64,000 nucleotides of DNA from Candidatus Aphodousia faecipullorum (GCA_018714205.1 DVNR01000062.1:1-64000), one strand, 5' to 3'. Shown: positions 17,395 to 27,636, numbered from the stretch's first letter. Numbers and translations: made by a program. Notes: generated from the letters alone by a model not told the origin.

Positions 17395-20300
17395 ATGTCG
17401 ACTACTGATTCGATGTTTTCGTTAAAAGCGACGAGTGCTTTATCGGAGTTTCGTGCGGCACGCCTTTTAAAGACAATTCGCGCAATTGCCCCACAGGTTA
17501 AAGCCGTTTCCGCTCGTTATGTGCATTTTGTGCATGCGAGCCGCGCGCTCACGGACAACGAGGCCTCTCGTTTGAATACCCTGTTGAGCTACGGTGATGA
17601 AGCGTGTGATGTGAAAGCTGACGCAACCTTCATGGTTATTCCGCGTTTGGGAACAATCAGTCCCTGGGCAAGCAAAGCAACTGACATCGCTCGAAATTGC
17701 GGTCTGGATGTCATTTTGCGCATTGAGCGCGGCACGCTCTACAACGTCGACTTTGACGGGCAAACGCCAGATGCGGTGACGCTAGCTAAGGTGGCGGGAG
17801 TTCTCCATGACCGAATGACAGAAAGCGTGGTTGACGCCGGCATTGACGCAAGCGTTTTATTCAAAGAATTGCCCGGAAAGGCCATGGTGACGGTTGACCT
17901 TTTAACTCATGGTCGTCAAGCGTTGGCCGATGCCAACTTATCGATGGGGTTGGCGATGAGTGAAGACGAAATCGACTATTTGGCCGACGCCTTCACAAAA
18001 GCCAATCGAAACCCGACAGATGTCGAACTCATGATGTTTGCCCAAGCGAACTCGGAGCATTGCCGTCATAAGATTTTCAATGCGCGTTGGACGATTGACG
18101 GCAAAGAAATGGATAAAACGCTTTTCGGGATGATTCGAGAGACCCATAAAGCGCATCCCGAAGGTACCATCGTCGCTTATTCTGACAACGCGGCTATTTT
18201 TGAAGGCGCTGAAGTTCCAAGACTTTATCCGCGCACGCCTGAAAACGAAGCATTCGGCAAAGTTTTCACCGAAGAGAAAGAACTGACTCACACCGTTTTC
18301 AAAGTGGAAACGCATAACCATCCGACAGCCATTTCACCCTTCCCCGGTGCCTCTACAGGTTCTGGTGGCGAAATTCGCGACGAAGGGGCAACCGGTCGTG
18401 GAGCGCGACCCAAAGCCGGTCTATGTGGTTTCACAGTTTCCTCTTTGCAATTACCGGACGCCCCCCAGGTTTGGGAAAACGATAAAGATGTGACTGACGC
18501 CGAGGCTCATTCGGATAAGCCCTATGGGTATCCGACTCGCATTGCCAATGCGCTTTCGATCATGACGGACGGTCCCTTAGGTGCCGCCGCGTTCAACAAT
18601 GAATTCGGCCGCCCCAATGTCTTGGGTTATTTCCGTGTATTTGAAAACAACGTGGCAGGCCGCCGTTATGGCTACCATAAGCCGATTATGCTCGCAGGCG
18701 GCATCGGCAATATCCGCAATGACCAAACGAAGAAGACTTCTTTACCGCCTGGAACTCTCTTAATCAGTTTAGGGGGCCCGGGCATGCGAATCGGATTGGG
18801 CGGTGGCGCAGCCAGTTCCATGACTACCGGTTCGAATTCCGAAGCGTTGGATTTCGACAGTGTTCAACGTGGCAATCCGGAAATGGAACGCCGCGCCCAA
18901 GAAGTGATTGACCGTTGTTGGGCCGCTGGCGACAAGAACCCGATTCTGGCCATTCACGATGTCGGCGCAGGCGGTTTATCAAACGCGATGCCCGAACTGG
19001 CGGACCTCTCAGGCCACGGTGCCCGTCTTGATCTCACGAAAGTGCCTCTTGAAGAAAGCGGTATGAGCCCACTTGAAATTTGGTGTAATGAAAGTCAAGA
19101 GCGCTACTCGATTGCCATTGCGCCGGAGAGTTTGGAAATTTTTGATGAGATGTGCCGTCGTGAGCGTTGCCCGTACGCGGTTCTCGGAACCATTAGCGAA
19201 GACAACACATTAGTTGTCTCACGTCAGGAAGGGGAAAGCGCGGCCGTTGACATGCCTATGGAAGTTCTTTTAGGCAAGGCTCCTCGCATGCATCGCCAAG
19301 TGCAACATCAAGAATCGACGCTTCCCGCTTTTGACACGAAACAGATTGATTTGGCAAAAGCGGTTAAAGACGTGTTGCGTCATCCGACCGTGGCAAGCAA
19401 GAACTTCTTGATCACCATTGGCGACCGCACAGTAGGAGGCCTGGTGCATCGTGATCAGATGGTCGGCCCGTGGCAAGTGCCTGTTGCCGACGCGGCGGTG
19501 ACCAATTTAAGCTTTGTCGAATACCGCGGTGAAGCGATGAGCATGGGCGAAAGAACGCCGCTAGCTATCGCCGATTCCGCAGCCGCGAGCCGTATGGCGA
19601 TCGGGGAGGCCATCACCAATATCGCTAGCGCAGATATTGAATTGGGACTTGTCAAGCTTTCCGCAAACTGGATGGCCGCCTGCGGTAGCGACGGTGAAGA
19701 TGCCAAACTTTACGATGCCGTCTCTGCGGCGAGCCGCCTGTGTCAGGAATTGGGTGTCGCCATTCCCGTTGGCAAAGACAGCCTTTCAATGAAAACAAGT
19801 TGGGATGAGGGCGGTGAAAAGAAGTCGGTGACTTCACCTGTGTCGCTCATTGTGTCTGCCGCAGCGCCGGTTCGCGATGTCCGCTTATCGTTAACGCCCC
19901 AGCTTAATACGGTGAAGCCGTCTGTTTTAGTTGCCATTGATCTCGGGCGAGGCAAAGCTCGCATGGCTGGATCCATTTTGGCTCAAGTGACACAACAATT
20001 CGGCAACGTCACGCCGGATTTGGATAATGCTGAAGACCTTAAGCATTTCGCGAAACTCGTGCATAAACTGATGCTTGCCGGCTGTGTGTTGTCTTATCAT
20101 GATCGTTCCGATGGTGGGTTGCTGACCACGATTGCCGAGATGATGTTCGCTGGTCACACCGGTGTGACGCTCACACTTGATTCCATGGTAGAAAGCGCTT
20201 CAGCTGGTGACGTGGCCAAGGCTCTGTTTAATGAAGAGTTGGGCGCAGTGCTTCAAGTGCCTGTGGATCGAGTTGAAGAGGTTATCGCGGAAGTGAAGGC

Positions 20301-21342
20301 TTGTGGTCTGGCTGACTGCACGCACTTTATTGGCGAAATCAATCACGATGATCGACTCGTTGTCAACGCTCACGACCATACTGTGTATGAGGCCTCGCGC
20401 TGCGAACTTCAAAAAGTTTGGACAGAAGTCTCCTGGCAAATTGCGCGTCGTCGTGATAACCCGACTTGCGCGGATCAAGAGTACGATCGGTGCACGATGG
20501 AAGACGATACCGGGTTGTTTGTTCGCACGACATTTGACACTGAAGAAGATGTCGCCGCGCCCTATATTGCAACCGGCGTTCGCCCGAAGATGGCCATCTT
20601 GCGCGAACAGGGGGTGAACAGTCAGACTGAAATGGCAGCCGCGTTTACAAGAGCCGGTTTCGAAGCCTACGACGTTCACATGACGGACTTGATCGCCGGT
20701 CGTGCTGACCTTAAAGATTTTGTTGGTCTGGCGGCCTGCGGCGGCTTCTCGTACGGTGACGTTTTGGGAGCCGGCGGCGGTTGGGCGAAGACCATTCTTT
20801 GCAACAGCCAAATGCTTGATATGTTCTCGGCGTTCTTTAATCGTCCCGATACTTTTGCATTGGGTATTTGCAACGGCTGCCAAATGATGAGCCACCTGCG
20901 TGACATCATCCCCGGAGCAGAGCATTGGCCCGCCTTTGTCCGAAACATGAGCGAGCAGTTTGAAGCCCGTCTTGTTCAAGTTGAAGTCATGAAGAGTCCC
21001 TCCATCTTCTTTGACGGCATGGCCGGCTCAACGATGCCGATCGTCAACTCGCACGGCGAAGGACGAGTGCAGTGGCTGAAACCGGAAGACGCCCAGGAAG
21101 CGATTCTTGCGGCCCGCTACCTTGATCCGGCGGGACGTCCGACTGAACGTTATCCGTTTAACCCGAACGGATCAACCGACGGCATCACTTCCGTGACAAC
21201 TCCTGACGGTCGCTTTACGATCATGATGCCCCATCCGGAGCGCTCGCATCGCACGGTTCAATTGAGTTGGGCTCCTGACACGTTAGGTGAATTCAGTCCC
21301 TGGATGCGGATGTTCCGCAACGCCAGAAAGTTTGTCGGTTAA
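17395..21342 (+). CDS. purL: Phosphoribosylformylglycinamidine synthase (large type)
   Basis: PurL converts FGAR, glutamine and ATP to FGAM in purine synthesis. From ATG 17395 the protein is 1315 residues, the large single-chain form typical of proteobacteria. Order: N-terminal PurS-like domain, linker, two AIR-synthase-related halves (with [16 protein letters not shown] and the glycine-rich GGGAASSM), and a C-terminal class I glutamine amidotransferase with the cysteine in GICNGCQMM and the H-E pair in MPHPERSHR. An in-frame TTG at 17368 is less likely; a TGAGGAA site lies 12 bases before the ATG. It is monocistronic, closed by a terminator at 21360. Confidence 0.97.
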   Translation: MSTTDSMFSLKATSALSEFRAARLLKTIRAIAPQVKAVSARYVHFVHASRALTDNEASRLNTLLSYGDEACDVKADATFMVIPRLGTISPWASKATDIARNCGLDVILRIERGTLYNVDFDGQTPDAVTLAKVAGVLHDRMTESVVDAGIDASVLFKELPGKAMVTVDLLTHGRQALADANLSMGLAMSEDEIDYLADAFTKANRNPTDVELMMFAQANSEHCRHKIFNARWTIDGKEMDKTLFGMIRETHKAHPEGTIVAYSDNAAIFEGAEVPRLYPRTPENEAFGKVFTEEKELTHTVFKVETHNHPTAISPFPGASTGSGGEIRDEGATGRGARPKAGLCGFTVSSLQLPDAPQVWENDKDVTDAEAHSDKPYGYPTRIANALSIMTDGPLGAAAFNNEFGRPNVLGYFRVFENNVAGRRYGYHKPIMLAGGIGNIRNDQTKKTSLPPGTLLISLGGPGMRIGLGGGAASSMTTGSNSEALDFDSVQRGNPEMERRAQEVIDRCWAAGDKNPILAIHDVGAGGLSNAMPELADLSGHGARLDLTKVPLEESGMSPLEIWCNESQERYSIAIAPESLEIFDEMCRRERCPYAVLGTISEDNTLVVSRQEGESAAVDMPMEVLLGKAPRMHRQVQHQESTLPAFDTKQIDLAKAVKDVLRHPTVASKNFLITIGDRTVGGLVHRDQMVGPWQVPVADAAVTNLSFVEYRGEAMSMGERTPLAIADSAAASRMAIGEAITNIASADIELGLVKLSANWMAACGSDGEDAKLYDAVSAASRLCQELGVAIPVGKDSLSMKTSWDEGGEKKSVTSPVSLIVSAAAPVRDVRLSLTPQLNTVKPSVLVAIDLGRGKARMAGSILAQVTQQFGNVTPDLDNAEDLKHFAKLVHKLMLAGCVLSYHDRSDGGLLTTIAEMMFAGHTGVTLTLDSMVESASAGDVAKALFNEELGAVLQVPVDRVEEVIAEVKACGLADCTHFIGEINHDDRLVVNAHDHTVYEASRCELQKVWTEVSWQIARRRDNPTCADQEYDRCTMEDDTGLFVRTTFDTEEDVAAPYIATGVRPKMAILREQGVNSQTEMAAAFTRAGFEAYDVHMTDLIAGRADLKDFVGLAACGGFSYGDVLGAGGGWAKTILCNSQMLDMFSAFFNRPDTFALGICNGCQMMSHLRDIIPGAEHWPAFVRNMSEQFEARLVQVEVMKSPSIFFDGMAGSTMPIVNSHGEGRVQWLKPEDAQEAILAARYLDPAGRPTERYPFNPNGSTDGITSVTTPDGRFTIMMPHPERSHRTVQLSWAPDTLGEFSPWMRMFRNARKFVG

Positions 21343-21359
21343 AATTTCGGCATAAAATA

Positions 21360-21400
21360 AAGGGCTTGATGGGCATGTTCCACAAGCCCTTAGTTTTTTT
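21360..21400 (+). terminator. Rho-independent terminator after purL
   Basis: Perfect 9-bp stem AAGGGCTTG (21360-21368) / CAAGCCCTT (21383-21391) followed by AGTTTTTTT. Confidence 0.92.
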
Positions 21401-21414
21401 GGAAAGGATCAAAA

Positions 21415-22053
21415 ATGCCCTTTGATCTCTGGGTGAGTTTTACGATAGCAGCCGCCATTTTAGCCGTGGCTCCCGGGCCGGATAACTTGTTTGTTTTGTT
21501 GCAGTCCGCTCTTTATGGCGCTCGCGCCGGTATTTTTGTGACACTCGGATTGTGCGTGGGCGTCTGCATTCAAACCATGCTTGCTGCATTCGGAGTCGCA
21601 GCTGTGGTGGCCGCATCTCCCACACTGCTTTTCATTATTCAATGCACTGGTGCCGCTTACCTTTTGTATCTTGCTTGGGGAGCATGGCACGCTCAAGCGG
21701 AAGCCGGTGACGGGGAGAGCTTGAAAAAACTTGTGAAACTCACTCCGTTTCAGTATTGGCGGCGCGGCATCCTCATGAATATTACCAATCCAAAGGTGTT
21801 AATTTTTTTCTTGGCTTTTTTCCCTCAATTCATAGTCAAAGGTTCTAGCGAAACCCAAGTGATGATTCAAATGCTGATCATGGGGTTGACCTTCATGGTC
21901 TGTACATTGGTGGTCTTCTCGATGATTGCATGGTGCGCCGGAACCTTGGCCGATCGTTTGCGCAGCGCGAAAGTTCAGACGATTCTAAATAAAACGAGCG
22001 CAGTGATTTTCACATTGCTCGCCATTTCAACTCTATTGTGGAAAGCCAATTAG
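21415..22053 (+). CDS. LysE/RhtB-family amino acid exporter
   Basis: The 212-residue protein is a six-helix membrane protein of the LysE superfamily, which exports amino acids such as homoserine, threonine or lysine by proton exchange. The family motif near the start is AVAPGPDNLFVLLQSALYGA (residues about 18-37), followed by the GxxxG-rich third helix region and the conserved NPKVLIFFLAFFPQF segment. The ribosome-binding site is GAAAGGATC. The MFS gene follows after nine bases, so the two are one transcription unit and may handle related substrates. Substrate cannot be predicted from sequence. Confidence 0.88.
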   Translation: MPFDLWVSFTIAAAILAVAPGPDNLFVLLQSALYGARAGIFVTLGLCVGVCIQTMLAAFGVAAVVAASPTLLFIIQCTGAAYLLYLAWGAWHAQAEAGDGESLKKLVKLTPFQYWRRGILMNITNPKVLIFFLAFFPQFIVKGSSETQVMIQMLIMGLTFMVCTLVVFSMIAWCAGTLADRLRSAKVQTILNKTSAVIFTLLAISTLLWKAN

Positions 22054-22062
22054 GAGTGAGTT

Positions 22063-23292
22063 ATGACCTCTGAAACACGTCGCCGTGATGTTTTACTGAT
22101 CACTCTCTTAGGATTGGGGCACTCGATATCGCATTTTTTTCAATTGGTCATCCCTCCGCTATTTCCGTGGATCATGCCTGAATTTGGTGTGAACTATACG
22201 CAGATGGGTGCGGTGATGACGCTTTTTTTCATCACAAGCACGGCCGGACAAGCCGCAAGCGGCATCATTTCCGATAAATGGGGGGCGAAAAAGACGCTTT
22301 TTAGCGGAATTTCGCTGCTATTGATCGCCTCGATTATTTTGGCCATCGCTCCTAGTTACTATGTCCTTTTTCTCGTAACCTTCTTAGCCGGCATGGGCAA
22401 TTCCGTTTTTCATCCGACCGATTACTCGCTAATGAATCGACTTGTGTCGGCTGATCGGCTTCCATTCGCTTTTTCCATCCACTTGATCATGGGTAATGTG
22501 GGTTGGATCATCGCGCCGATTTTGATGGTTGGCGTGGCTTCGATTTTTGGTTGGCGAGCTGCAGCCGTAGCTGCTGGAGGTGTCGTCGCTTGCGTGCTTT
22601 TGATGTTTGTTTTCGCGCGCCACCTTTTTGATTTAGATCCCGCGGCTCATGACCTTGGTAGTCAAAAGAATCGTTCGATGACTAAAGAGCCTGAGGAAAG
22701 CAAGGCGGGCAGTTTCGCTTTTTTGCTAGCGCCGGCAGTGTGGCTTTGTTTCGGATTTTTCTTTTTCAACTCTTTCGCCTTAAGCATTCTTCAAAATTTC
22801 TCACCGTCGATTTTCGGAGAGGTTTATCAGGTACCGCATGAAACCGCGACAATGGGCTTGACAAGCTATATGGTGGGTAACGCCGTCGGCGTCGTTGTCG
22901 GCGCATGGCTTGCCAAACTTTTCACCGATAGCGAACGGGTTGTGGCCAGTTGCTTGTCCGTTTCTTTTCTAATGGCTTGTGTTTTGGCCACAGGGATGAT
23001 TCCAACATGGAGCATCTTTATCGTGATGGCCGTTTTGGGACTGGGATGCGGATTAGCCAATCCGTCACGAGACATGATGATTCGATCAACCTGCATGCAA
23101 AAAGTTGGGAAAAATAGTTTTGGACGTGTATACGGATTTACCTACTGCGGGATGGATTTCGGCCAGACTTTGGCTCCGTTGGCTGCGGGCGCTTTATTGG
23201 ATTTAGGCTATTACATGGCGGCTTTGGCCCTCGTTGCCGCAATGCAGCTATGCGCAATATTCACAACGATCGGTGTGAGAAAACAACGCTAA
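22063..23292 (+). CDS. Major facilitator superfamily transporter
   Basis: The 409-residue protein has twelve predicted hydrophobic helices with a central polar loop around residues 195-220, the MFS plan. The motif between helices 2 and 3 is present as GIISDKWGAKKTLFSG (the DKxG form), and the helix 4-5 region GNSVFHPTDYSLMNRLVS resembles the fosmidomycin-resistance/Fsr-type subfamily. The start has an AGGAG site (TAGGAGTGAGTT). It forms an operon with the upstream LysE-type exporter and ends with a terminator at 23311. The substrate is unknown; an efflux role is suggested by subfamily and partner only. Confidence 0.82.
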   Translation: MTSETRRRDVLLITLLGLGHSISHFFQLVIPPLFPWIMPEFGVNYTQMGAVMTLFFITSTAGQAASGIISDKWGAKKTLFSGISLLLIASIILAIAPSYYVLFLVTFLAGMGNSVFHPTDYSLMNRLVSADRLPFAFSIHLIMGNVGWIIAPILMVGVASIFGWRAAAVAAGGVVACVLLMFVFARHLFDLDPAAHDLGSQKNRSMTKEPEESKAGSFAFLLAPAVWLCFGFFFFNSFALSILQNFSPSIFGEVYQVPHETATMGLTSYMVGNAVGVVVGAWLAKLFTDSERVVASCLSVSFLMACVLATGMIPTWSIFIVMAVLGLGCGLANPSRDMMIRSTCMQKVGKNSFGRVYGFTYCGMDFGQTLAPLAAGALLDLGYYMAALALVAAMQLCAIFTTIGVRKQR

Positions 23293-23310
23293 ACAACAAG
23301 TCTGGTCAAC

Positions 23311-23351
23311 GGGTCGGTTTTAAGCAATGATCAAAATCGACCCATTTTTTA
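23311..23351 (+). terminator. Rho-independent terminator after MFS gene
   Basis: 11-bp stem GGGTCGGTTTT (23311-23321) / AAAATCGACCC (23333-23343) with one G-U pair, followed by ATTTTTTAG. It lies between convergent genes. Confidence 0.85.
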
Positions 23352-23365
23352 GATAAAAGAACAGA

Positions 23366-24106
23366 CTAGTGCTTCTTCCCAAGCCACTTTTCATAAATCT
23401 TGTCGTATTCACCACTGGCTTTGATGGCTGCCAATCCCTTGTTTAATTTTTCAGCCAGTGCTTTGTTATTTTTGGAAACTGCAAAACCGACTTGCTTGGG
23501 ATTGTATAGGTGAGGCACAATGAGGAGGTCTTTGTCATTGTGCTGACTTTGGTAGTGACGGGCGGTGGTGTCTCCAAGCAGCGCTGCAGCGCAACCGCCC
23601 ATTTTGAGTTCCATTAAAGCTTCCGCCACTTGATCAAAATTCATCACTTTGGCATCTTTAACCGATTGCGCCAATAGGGAACCGGTTGAACCGATTTGAG
23701 CGCAAATGGGTTTGCCCTGAATGTCATCCAACGTTTTGTATTTGCCTTCATTGGACGCCTTGATCACCATCGCTAAGCCGACGTCATAGTATGGGTCAGA
23801 AAAGAGCACTTGTTTTTGACGTTCCTCTGTGATGGTGATTGCCGCAACCGCCACATCAATCATGTTCGTTTGCAAGGCCGGAATGATGCCGGCAAATTGC
23901 ATGTTTTGAATTTTCGCTTCGTCGCCGACCGCTTTTGCAACCGCTTTGATGATGTCCATGTCAAAACCGACGATTTCTTCGGTTTGCGGGTCTTTAAATT
24001 CAAAAGGCGCCAGACCGGCGTCGGTCCCGACAAGGATGGTGCCGGCTTGGGCGGATGCGCAACCGAGAATGCCAGCGATCAGAAGGGAGACAATCGATTT
24101 TTTCAT
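23366..24106 (-). CDS. Amino-acid ABC transporter periplasmic binding protein
   Basis: The 246-residue protein is a family 3 solute-binding protein of the polar amino acid type. It has a Sec signal peptide cut after AQA (residue about 21), the lobe-1 segments GTDAGLAPFEFKD and GFDMDIIKAVAKAVG, and the family motif DVAVAAITITEERQK (about 88-102). The start carries GAAAGGAT. No permease or ATPase gene adjoins it, so it must serve a transporter encoded elsewhere, or act as a sensor. Ligand cannot be read from sequence; basic amino acids or glutamine/glutamate are typical. Confidence 0.88.
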   Translation of the reverse strand: MKKSIVSLLIAGILGCASAQAGTILVGTDAGLAPFEFKDPQTEEIVGFDMDIIKAVAKAVGDEAKIQNMQFAGIIPALQTNMIDVAVAAITITEERQKQVLFSDPYYDVGLAMVIKASNEGKYKTLDDIQGKPICAQIGSTGSLLAQSVKDAKVMNFDQVAEALMELKMGGCAAALLGDTTARHYQSQHNDKDLLIVPHLYNPKQVGFAVSKNNKALAEKLNKGLAAIKASGEYDKIYEKWLGKKH

Positions 24107-24624
24107 TTTTAATCCTTTCGTAATTCGTTAAAAAGTGAATTAAGTTTGGTGCAGTTTAATCTTTTCGAAATCTCTTGTTTATCTATAACCGATTGAATAT
24201 AAAAAGGATTTCTCTTCTATCTGTCGACAAATTTTCTGAAATGCCGACTTTTTCCTCAAAATGCTGAAACAAAATGTTTTGATTTGTTCGACTTCATGAA
24301 GTTACCTGACGGGAGTGGGGCCTTTCTAGAGCGCTTGATTTCAATGGATGGCTTATTAGGAAATTTTTGTCACCTTGATGAGTCAAATGCTATGGAAAAA
24401 TGGCGTTGTCCGTCGACAAAATATAATTTTGACTAAAATCAAAAATTCTTACTTTCTTTGCAATAATCTGAATGGATGGGTTTCTTTTTATCTTTGTAAG
24501 TGAAAAGTTCGCGATGAAGATTAGCCAATGACAATGATGCCTTATTTCGGAAAACTACGTGTTTTAACCTAGAGGCAGCTGGTGCTATGATTGTCCGAGT
24601 TTTTCAAACCCTGGAGAAACCTCT
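24107..24624. other. AT-rich divergent intergenic region
   Basis: About 520 bases without a gene, between the divergent binding-protein and C69 peptidase genes. It is markedly AT-rich. GTCGACAAA occurs twice (24223-24231 and 24412-24420); the second is part of an inverted repeat TTGTC (24406-24410) / GACAA (24415-24419). These may be operator sites. No tRNA or small gene was recognised. Confidence 0.5.
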
Positions 24625-26049
24625 ATGTGCACCAGCATTTTGGTCGGCTCAGAAGTAACTGCCGACGGCTCTTACATTATTACTCGAAGCGCGGATCACG
24701 CCTCCCGCAGTCCGCAACACTTTATCATTCATCCGGCCGTGAGCGGACAAAAGCGCATCCACAGCACAGCCGCTTGCGGAGGCGTCAATCACTTTTCCTG
24801 GCCGATGCCGGAAAATACGCTTCGCTACACATCGTTTCCCAATTGGAAAACACACTTGCACGGCGGTGAAGGGTTTAATGAAGCCGGTTTCGGCATGACC
24901 GCGACGGAATCCATTTTCGCCAAACCTGAGGTGCTTGCCGTTGATCCCTATAACGAAGAATCAGGGATCACTGAAGATGACATTCCCGACGTGATTTTGC
25001 CCCAGTGTCGCACGGCGATTGAAGGTGTTAAGCTTCTAGGTCACATCGTTGAAGAGGTCGGCGCCGGTGAAGGTTTCGGCGTCGCTTTCGTTGACAAGGA
25101 TGGCATTTGGTGGTTTGAAACCGGTTCCGGTCACCAATGGATCGCTCAAAAACTGCCTCAAGACAAGTACTACACGACCGGCAACCAAGGGCGCTTGCAG
25201 GACTACGATCCGAACTCCTCTGAAATGATGGCTAGCCCCACTCTCGTAAGTTTCGCTCGGGAGCACGGTTTTTATAAACCGGAGACAGACGGCGCTTTTA
25301 ATTTCTCCAAAGTCTATACCCGCAACGATGAGCGCGACCGTATCTACAACGATCCGCGTGTCTGGCAAATCCAAAAGCGCTTTAACCCGAGCTTGGTCCA
25401 AGATCCGCACGACGGACGCAATTTCCCTGTTTATCTCAAACCGGAAGCTAAGATCAGCTTATCTGACATTCGCTCCATCATGCGTGACCATTATGAGGGA
25501 ACGGAACATGACCCGTACACGAACGGCTTAAACGGCAAAGAACCGTGGCGTCCGATCAGTGTGTTCCGCACGTATGAAACGCACATCATGCATGTGCGTC
25601 CCTGGCTTCCGAAAGAAATCGGGGAGGTCGTATATCTGGCGCTCGGCATGGCCGATCTTTCCGTTTTCGTGCCGTTTTACGCCGGTCTCGAGAATGAGCC
25701 CATGAGCTATCAGGTGGGCACGGCAGATGCCGACTCGTTCTCCGCTTTCTGGAAATTTAAACGCTTGCAAACCTTGGCGATGCAAGATTACGCCACGTTG
25801 GCTCCGATTGTGAAAAAGGCATTTTCTCGATTTGAACAGAGCTGTGATAAAGCGCAAGTTGAGATGGAAGCCGCTTACCTTAAAGCGGAAAGCCGTGAAG
25901 CCGCACAGGCGCTTTTAAACGCGTTTAACCATAAAGTGATTGCGGACGCTCAAGCTTTGGCTGAGTCGTTGATGAACGAATGCTTCACCGTGCTAACAGA
26001 GAAAGTTGAAGCGATTGTTCCGTTTAGAAACGGTAAGCATGTAGACTAG
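24625..26049 (+). CDS. Peptidase family C69 dipeptidase (PepD-like)
   Basis: C69 enzymes are N-terminal-nucleophile dipeptidases of broad specificity. The 474-residue protein begins MCTSILVG; removal of Met would expose Cys2 as the catalytic nucleophile, the family hallmark. Further matches are the early SADHASRSPQHF region (where the family has a conserved DN/DH pair), GFGMTATESIF, the segment GIWWFETGSGHQWIAQ, and GNQGRL. There is no signal peptide, so it should be cytosolic, cleaving imported dipeptides. It stands alone, with a hairpin at 26082. Confidence 0.92.
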   Translation: MCTSILVGSEVTADGSYIITRSADHASRSPQHFIIHPAVSGQKRIHSTAACGGVNHFSWPMPENTLRYTSFPNWKTHLHGGEGFNEAGFGMTATESIFAKPEVLAVDPYNEESGITEDDIPDVILPQCRTAIEGVKLLGHIVEEVGAGEGFGVAFVDKDGIWWFETGSGHQWIAQKLPQDKYYTTGNQGRLQDYDPNSSEMMASPTLVSFAREHGFYKPETDGAFNFSKVYTRNDERDRIYNDPRVWQIQKRFNPSLVQDPHDGRNFPVYLKPEAKISLSDIRSIMRDHYEGTEHDPYTNGLNGKEPWRPISVFRTYETHIMHVRPWLPKEIGEVVYLALGMADLSVFVPFYAGLENEPMSYQVGTADADSFSAFWKFKRLQTLAMQDYATLAPIVKKAFSRFEQSCDKAQVEMEAAYLKAESREAAQALLNAFNHKVIADAQALAESLMNECFTVLTEKVEAIVPFRNGKHVD

Positions 26050-26081
26050 TATTTGTTTCTAGTTTCTAAAGAGAAGCGAAC

Positions 26082-26112
26082 AACGGGAACACCCAAAAAG
26101 TGTTCCCGTTTG
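26082..26112 (+). terminator. Terminator-like hairpin after C69 peptidase gene
   Basis: Perfect 11-bp stem AACGGGAACAC (26082-26092) / GTGTTCCCGTT (26100-26110), but only a short T stretch follows. Confidence 0.7.
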
Positions 26113-26121
26113 ACGTTCATT

Positions 26122-26652
26122 CTTCGTTTCCATCAGCGCCTTTACAGTTAAGGGACACAACCAATCCGGCAACACTTGAACGAGTTAACCGCCTCTTAGA
26201 TCGTCTAGAACAGTCAAATCGGGCAATATACCAATGCCGAAATGAAGTCTAACGGCGTCCAGGATGACTGATGCGCTGTTTGAAGAAAATTGGCCGCTAA
26301 ACTCGATATCAATGCTTTCTTTACTGTTCTTTAATCGCATTGGTAGAGGCATTTGCAATTGACCGATCAATTCATGCCGCGTTAAATCGGTTGGGTGTGA
26401 TGGAGTTCCCTTTTGCTCTAAATATTGCTTGGAGGCACGCAATACGCTTCTGCAAAATCTCAATTTGTGGGAGATGTAGTTTAGGTCGCGAAGGCCCAAT
26501 GTTTGAAACGCGATGTCCAGACGGTTTTTTGTTAAATCCGGCAAGCCGTTAAGTGTGATCAACTCAACTTGAACAGCGGGAAATTTTTGCATCAATCGCA
26601 AAACTGTCTTAGTAAACAACTCTCGACTAAAGCAAAGGCTCCGGATGTTCAT
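26122..26652 (-). pseudogene. Decayed LysR-type regulator (effector domain only)
   Basis: The minus strand encodes 155 residues that match only the effector-binding half of a LysR regulator (for example SRELFTKTVLRLMQKFPAVQ and GLPDLTKNRLDIAFQ). The helix-turn-helix half is absent: in-frame stops precede the fragment and the DNA beyond 26652 does not encode it in any frame. The frame stops at TAA 26185-26187, but reading on in the same frame gives LVQVLPDWLCP, the normal LysR continuation, so this stop is an internal nonsense mutation. The gene is therefore truncated at the 5' end, interrupted and probably non-functional. Confidence 0.8.
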
Positions 26653-26733
26653 CCGTTAGTTGACAGAGAGTCTTATCTTGATCAGCTTAATTTATTCAAA
26701 TCCAATGCGGAAAAACTACTGCAATCAGGTTAA
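26632..26733 (+). pseudogene. Possible 3' remnant of a plus-strand gene
   Basis: A plus-strand frame overlapping the broken LysR edge reads APDVHPLVDRESYLDQLNLF then KSNAEKLLQSG and a TAA at 26731-26733. The composition and amphipathic pattern look like the C-terminal tail of a real protein rather than a shadow. It has no start of its own. It would mark a deletion joining this gene's end to the LysR fragment. I do not recognise the parent family. Confidence 0.35.
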
Positions 26734-26757
26734 TTTCGTTAGAGGAAGGGGAGGGGC

Positions 26758-26787
26758 GAATAAAAACCGATCAAAAATTTGATCGGT
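26758..26787 (-). terminator. Rho-independent terminator after parvulin gene
   Basis: Arms ACCGATCAAA (26766-26775) and TTTGATCGGT (26778-26787); on the minus strand it is followed by TTTTTATT (26765-26758). A second hairpin lies upstream of it at 26802-26835, so the gene has tandem terminators. Confidence 0.85.
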
Positions 26788-26801
26788 CCAAAGGGATCAG
26801 A

Positions 26802-26835
26802 AACCCCTTGCGCCTGTCGCCTGGCGCAAAGGGTT
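26802..26835 (-). terminator. First of two tandem hairpins after parvulin gene
   Basis: Arms AACCCCTTGCGCC (26802-26814) and GGCGCAAAGGGTT (26823-26835), 13 bp with one mismatch; on the minus strand TTTCT follows. Confidence 0.65.
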
Positions 26836-26841
26836 GAAAGA

Positions 26842-27636
26842 TTATTTGCCGACGTTAATCTTGGCTTTTTGGAACAATTGTTGGATGTTTTCCTGAACTT
26901 TGGTTTGGACCAACATATTGCGATAGTGATCCTTGCTCTTTTCGTATTCAGGGAAGAGCTGAGCCTTGCGGGTGTCGTCAACGCGAATCACATAGAAAAG
27001 ACCATTGGCGCGAACCGGAACTTCAGTGTAAGCGCCTTTATCCAAATTGCGAATCGCATAACCGATCATTTGCGGATAGCGAGCTGAAGAAGCCCATGTG
27101 TCAATCTTGCCGCCCTTGTCCTTGGTTGCCGTGTCAACAGAGTACTTTTTCGCGACATCCGCAAACTTGTCACCGCCCTTTAAAGCATCGGTCACTTTCT
27201 TGGCGTCCGCTTCCGTCTTTACCGTGATCACGCTCACCTTGTATTCACGATCGCCGTAGATCTTCTTTTGTTCTTCGTAGAACTTCTTCACATCAGCGTC
27301 TTTGACCGGGCTCTTTTTCGCATAGTCGGCGACCAATGCGTTAATCAAAACCGTGTCACGGGCGTTATTGAGGGCCTGTTTAACTTCGGAACGGTTGGCG
27401 AGCTTCAAACGGTTAGCTTCTTGCAAAAGCACTTCGCGTTCGATCATTTGATTGCGAACCTGCATTTCCAATTCCGGCGTGCGTTTTTGGCCGCTCTTGA
27501 CAATTTGCTGAATAACCGCTTCCTGATCCTTTGCGGAAATCGTCTTGCCGTTAACCGTAACCGCCGTCGGAGCGGCAAAGGCCATCGTAGAAGCCAAAGC
27601 TAGCGCCAAACCGGCGACTAAAGTTTTTTGTTGCAT
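26842..27636 (-). CDS. Periplasmic parvulin-type peptidyl-prolyl isomerase
   Basis: The 264-residue protein has a Sec signal peptide (MQQKTLVAGLALALASTMAF, cut near AFA), an N-terminal SurA-like helical domain, and a C-terminal parvulin/rotamase domain (about 130-230; compare FADVAKKYSVD and GGKIDTW). Such proteins assist folding of secreted and outer-membrane proteins. Its start ATG at 27636 follows AAAAAGGAT. It is 38 bases downstream of yciB on the same strand. In many betaproteobacteria the order is yciB-bolA-parvulin; bolA is absent here. Two hairpins end the transcript. The window also has PpiD, so at least two periplasmic parvulins exist. Confidence 0.9.
   Translation of the reverse strand: MQQKTLVAGLALALASTMAFAAPTAVTVNGKTISAKDQEAVIQQIVKSGQKRTPELEMQVRNQMIEREVLLQEANRLKLANRSEVKQALNNARDTVLINALVADYAKKSPVKDADVKKFYEEQKKIYGDREYKVSVITVKTEADAKKVTDALKGGDKFADVAKKYSVDTATKDKGGKIDTWASSARYPQMIGYAIRNLDKGAYTEVPVRANGLFYVIRVDDTRKAQLFPEYEKSKDHYRNMLVQTKVQENIQQLFQKAKINVGK

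Noticed and set aside
20200-20979. Antisense open frame of 259 codons opposite purL
   Set aside because: Lies wholly within a conserved purL domain and resembles nothing.
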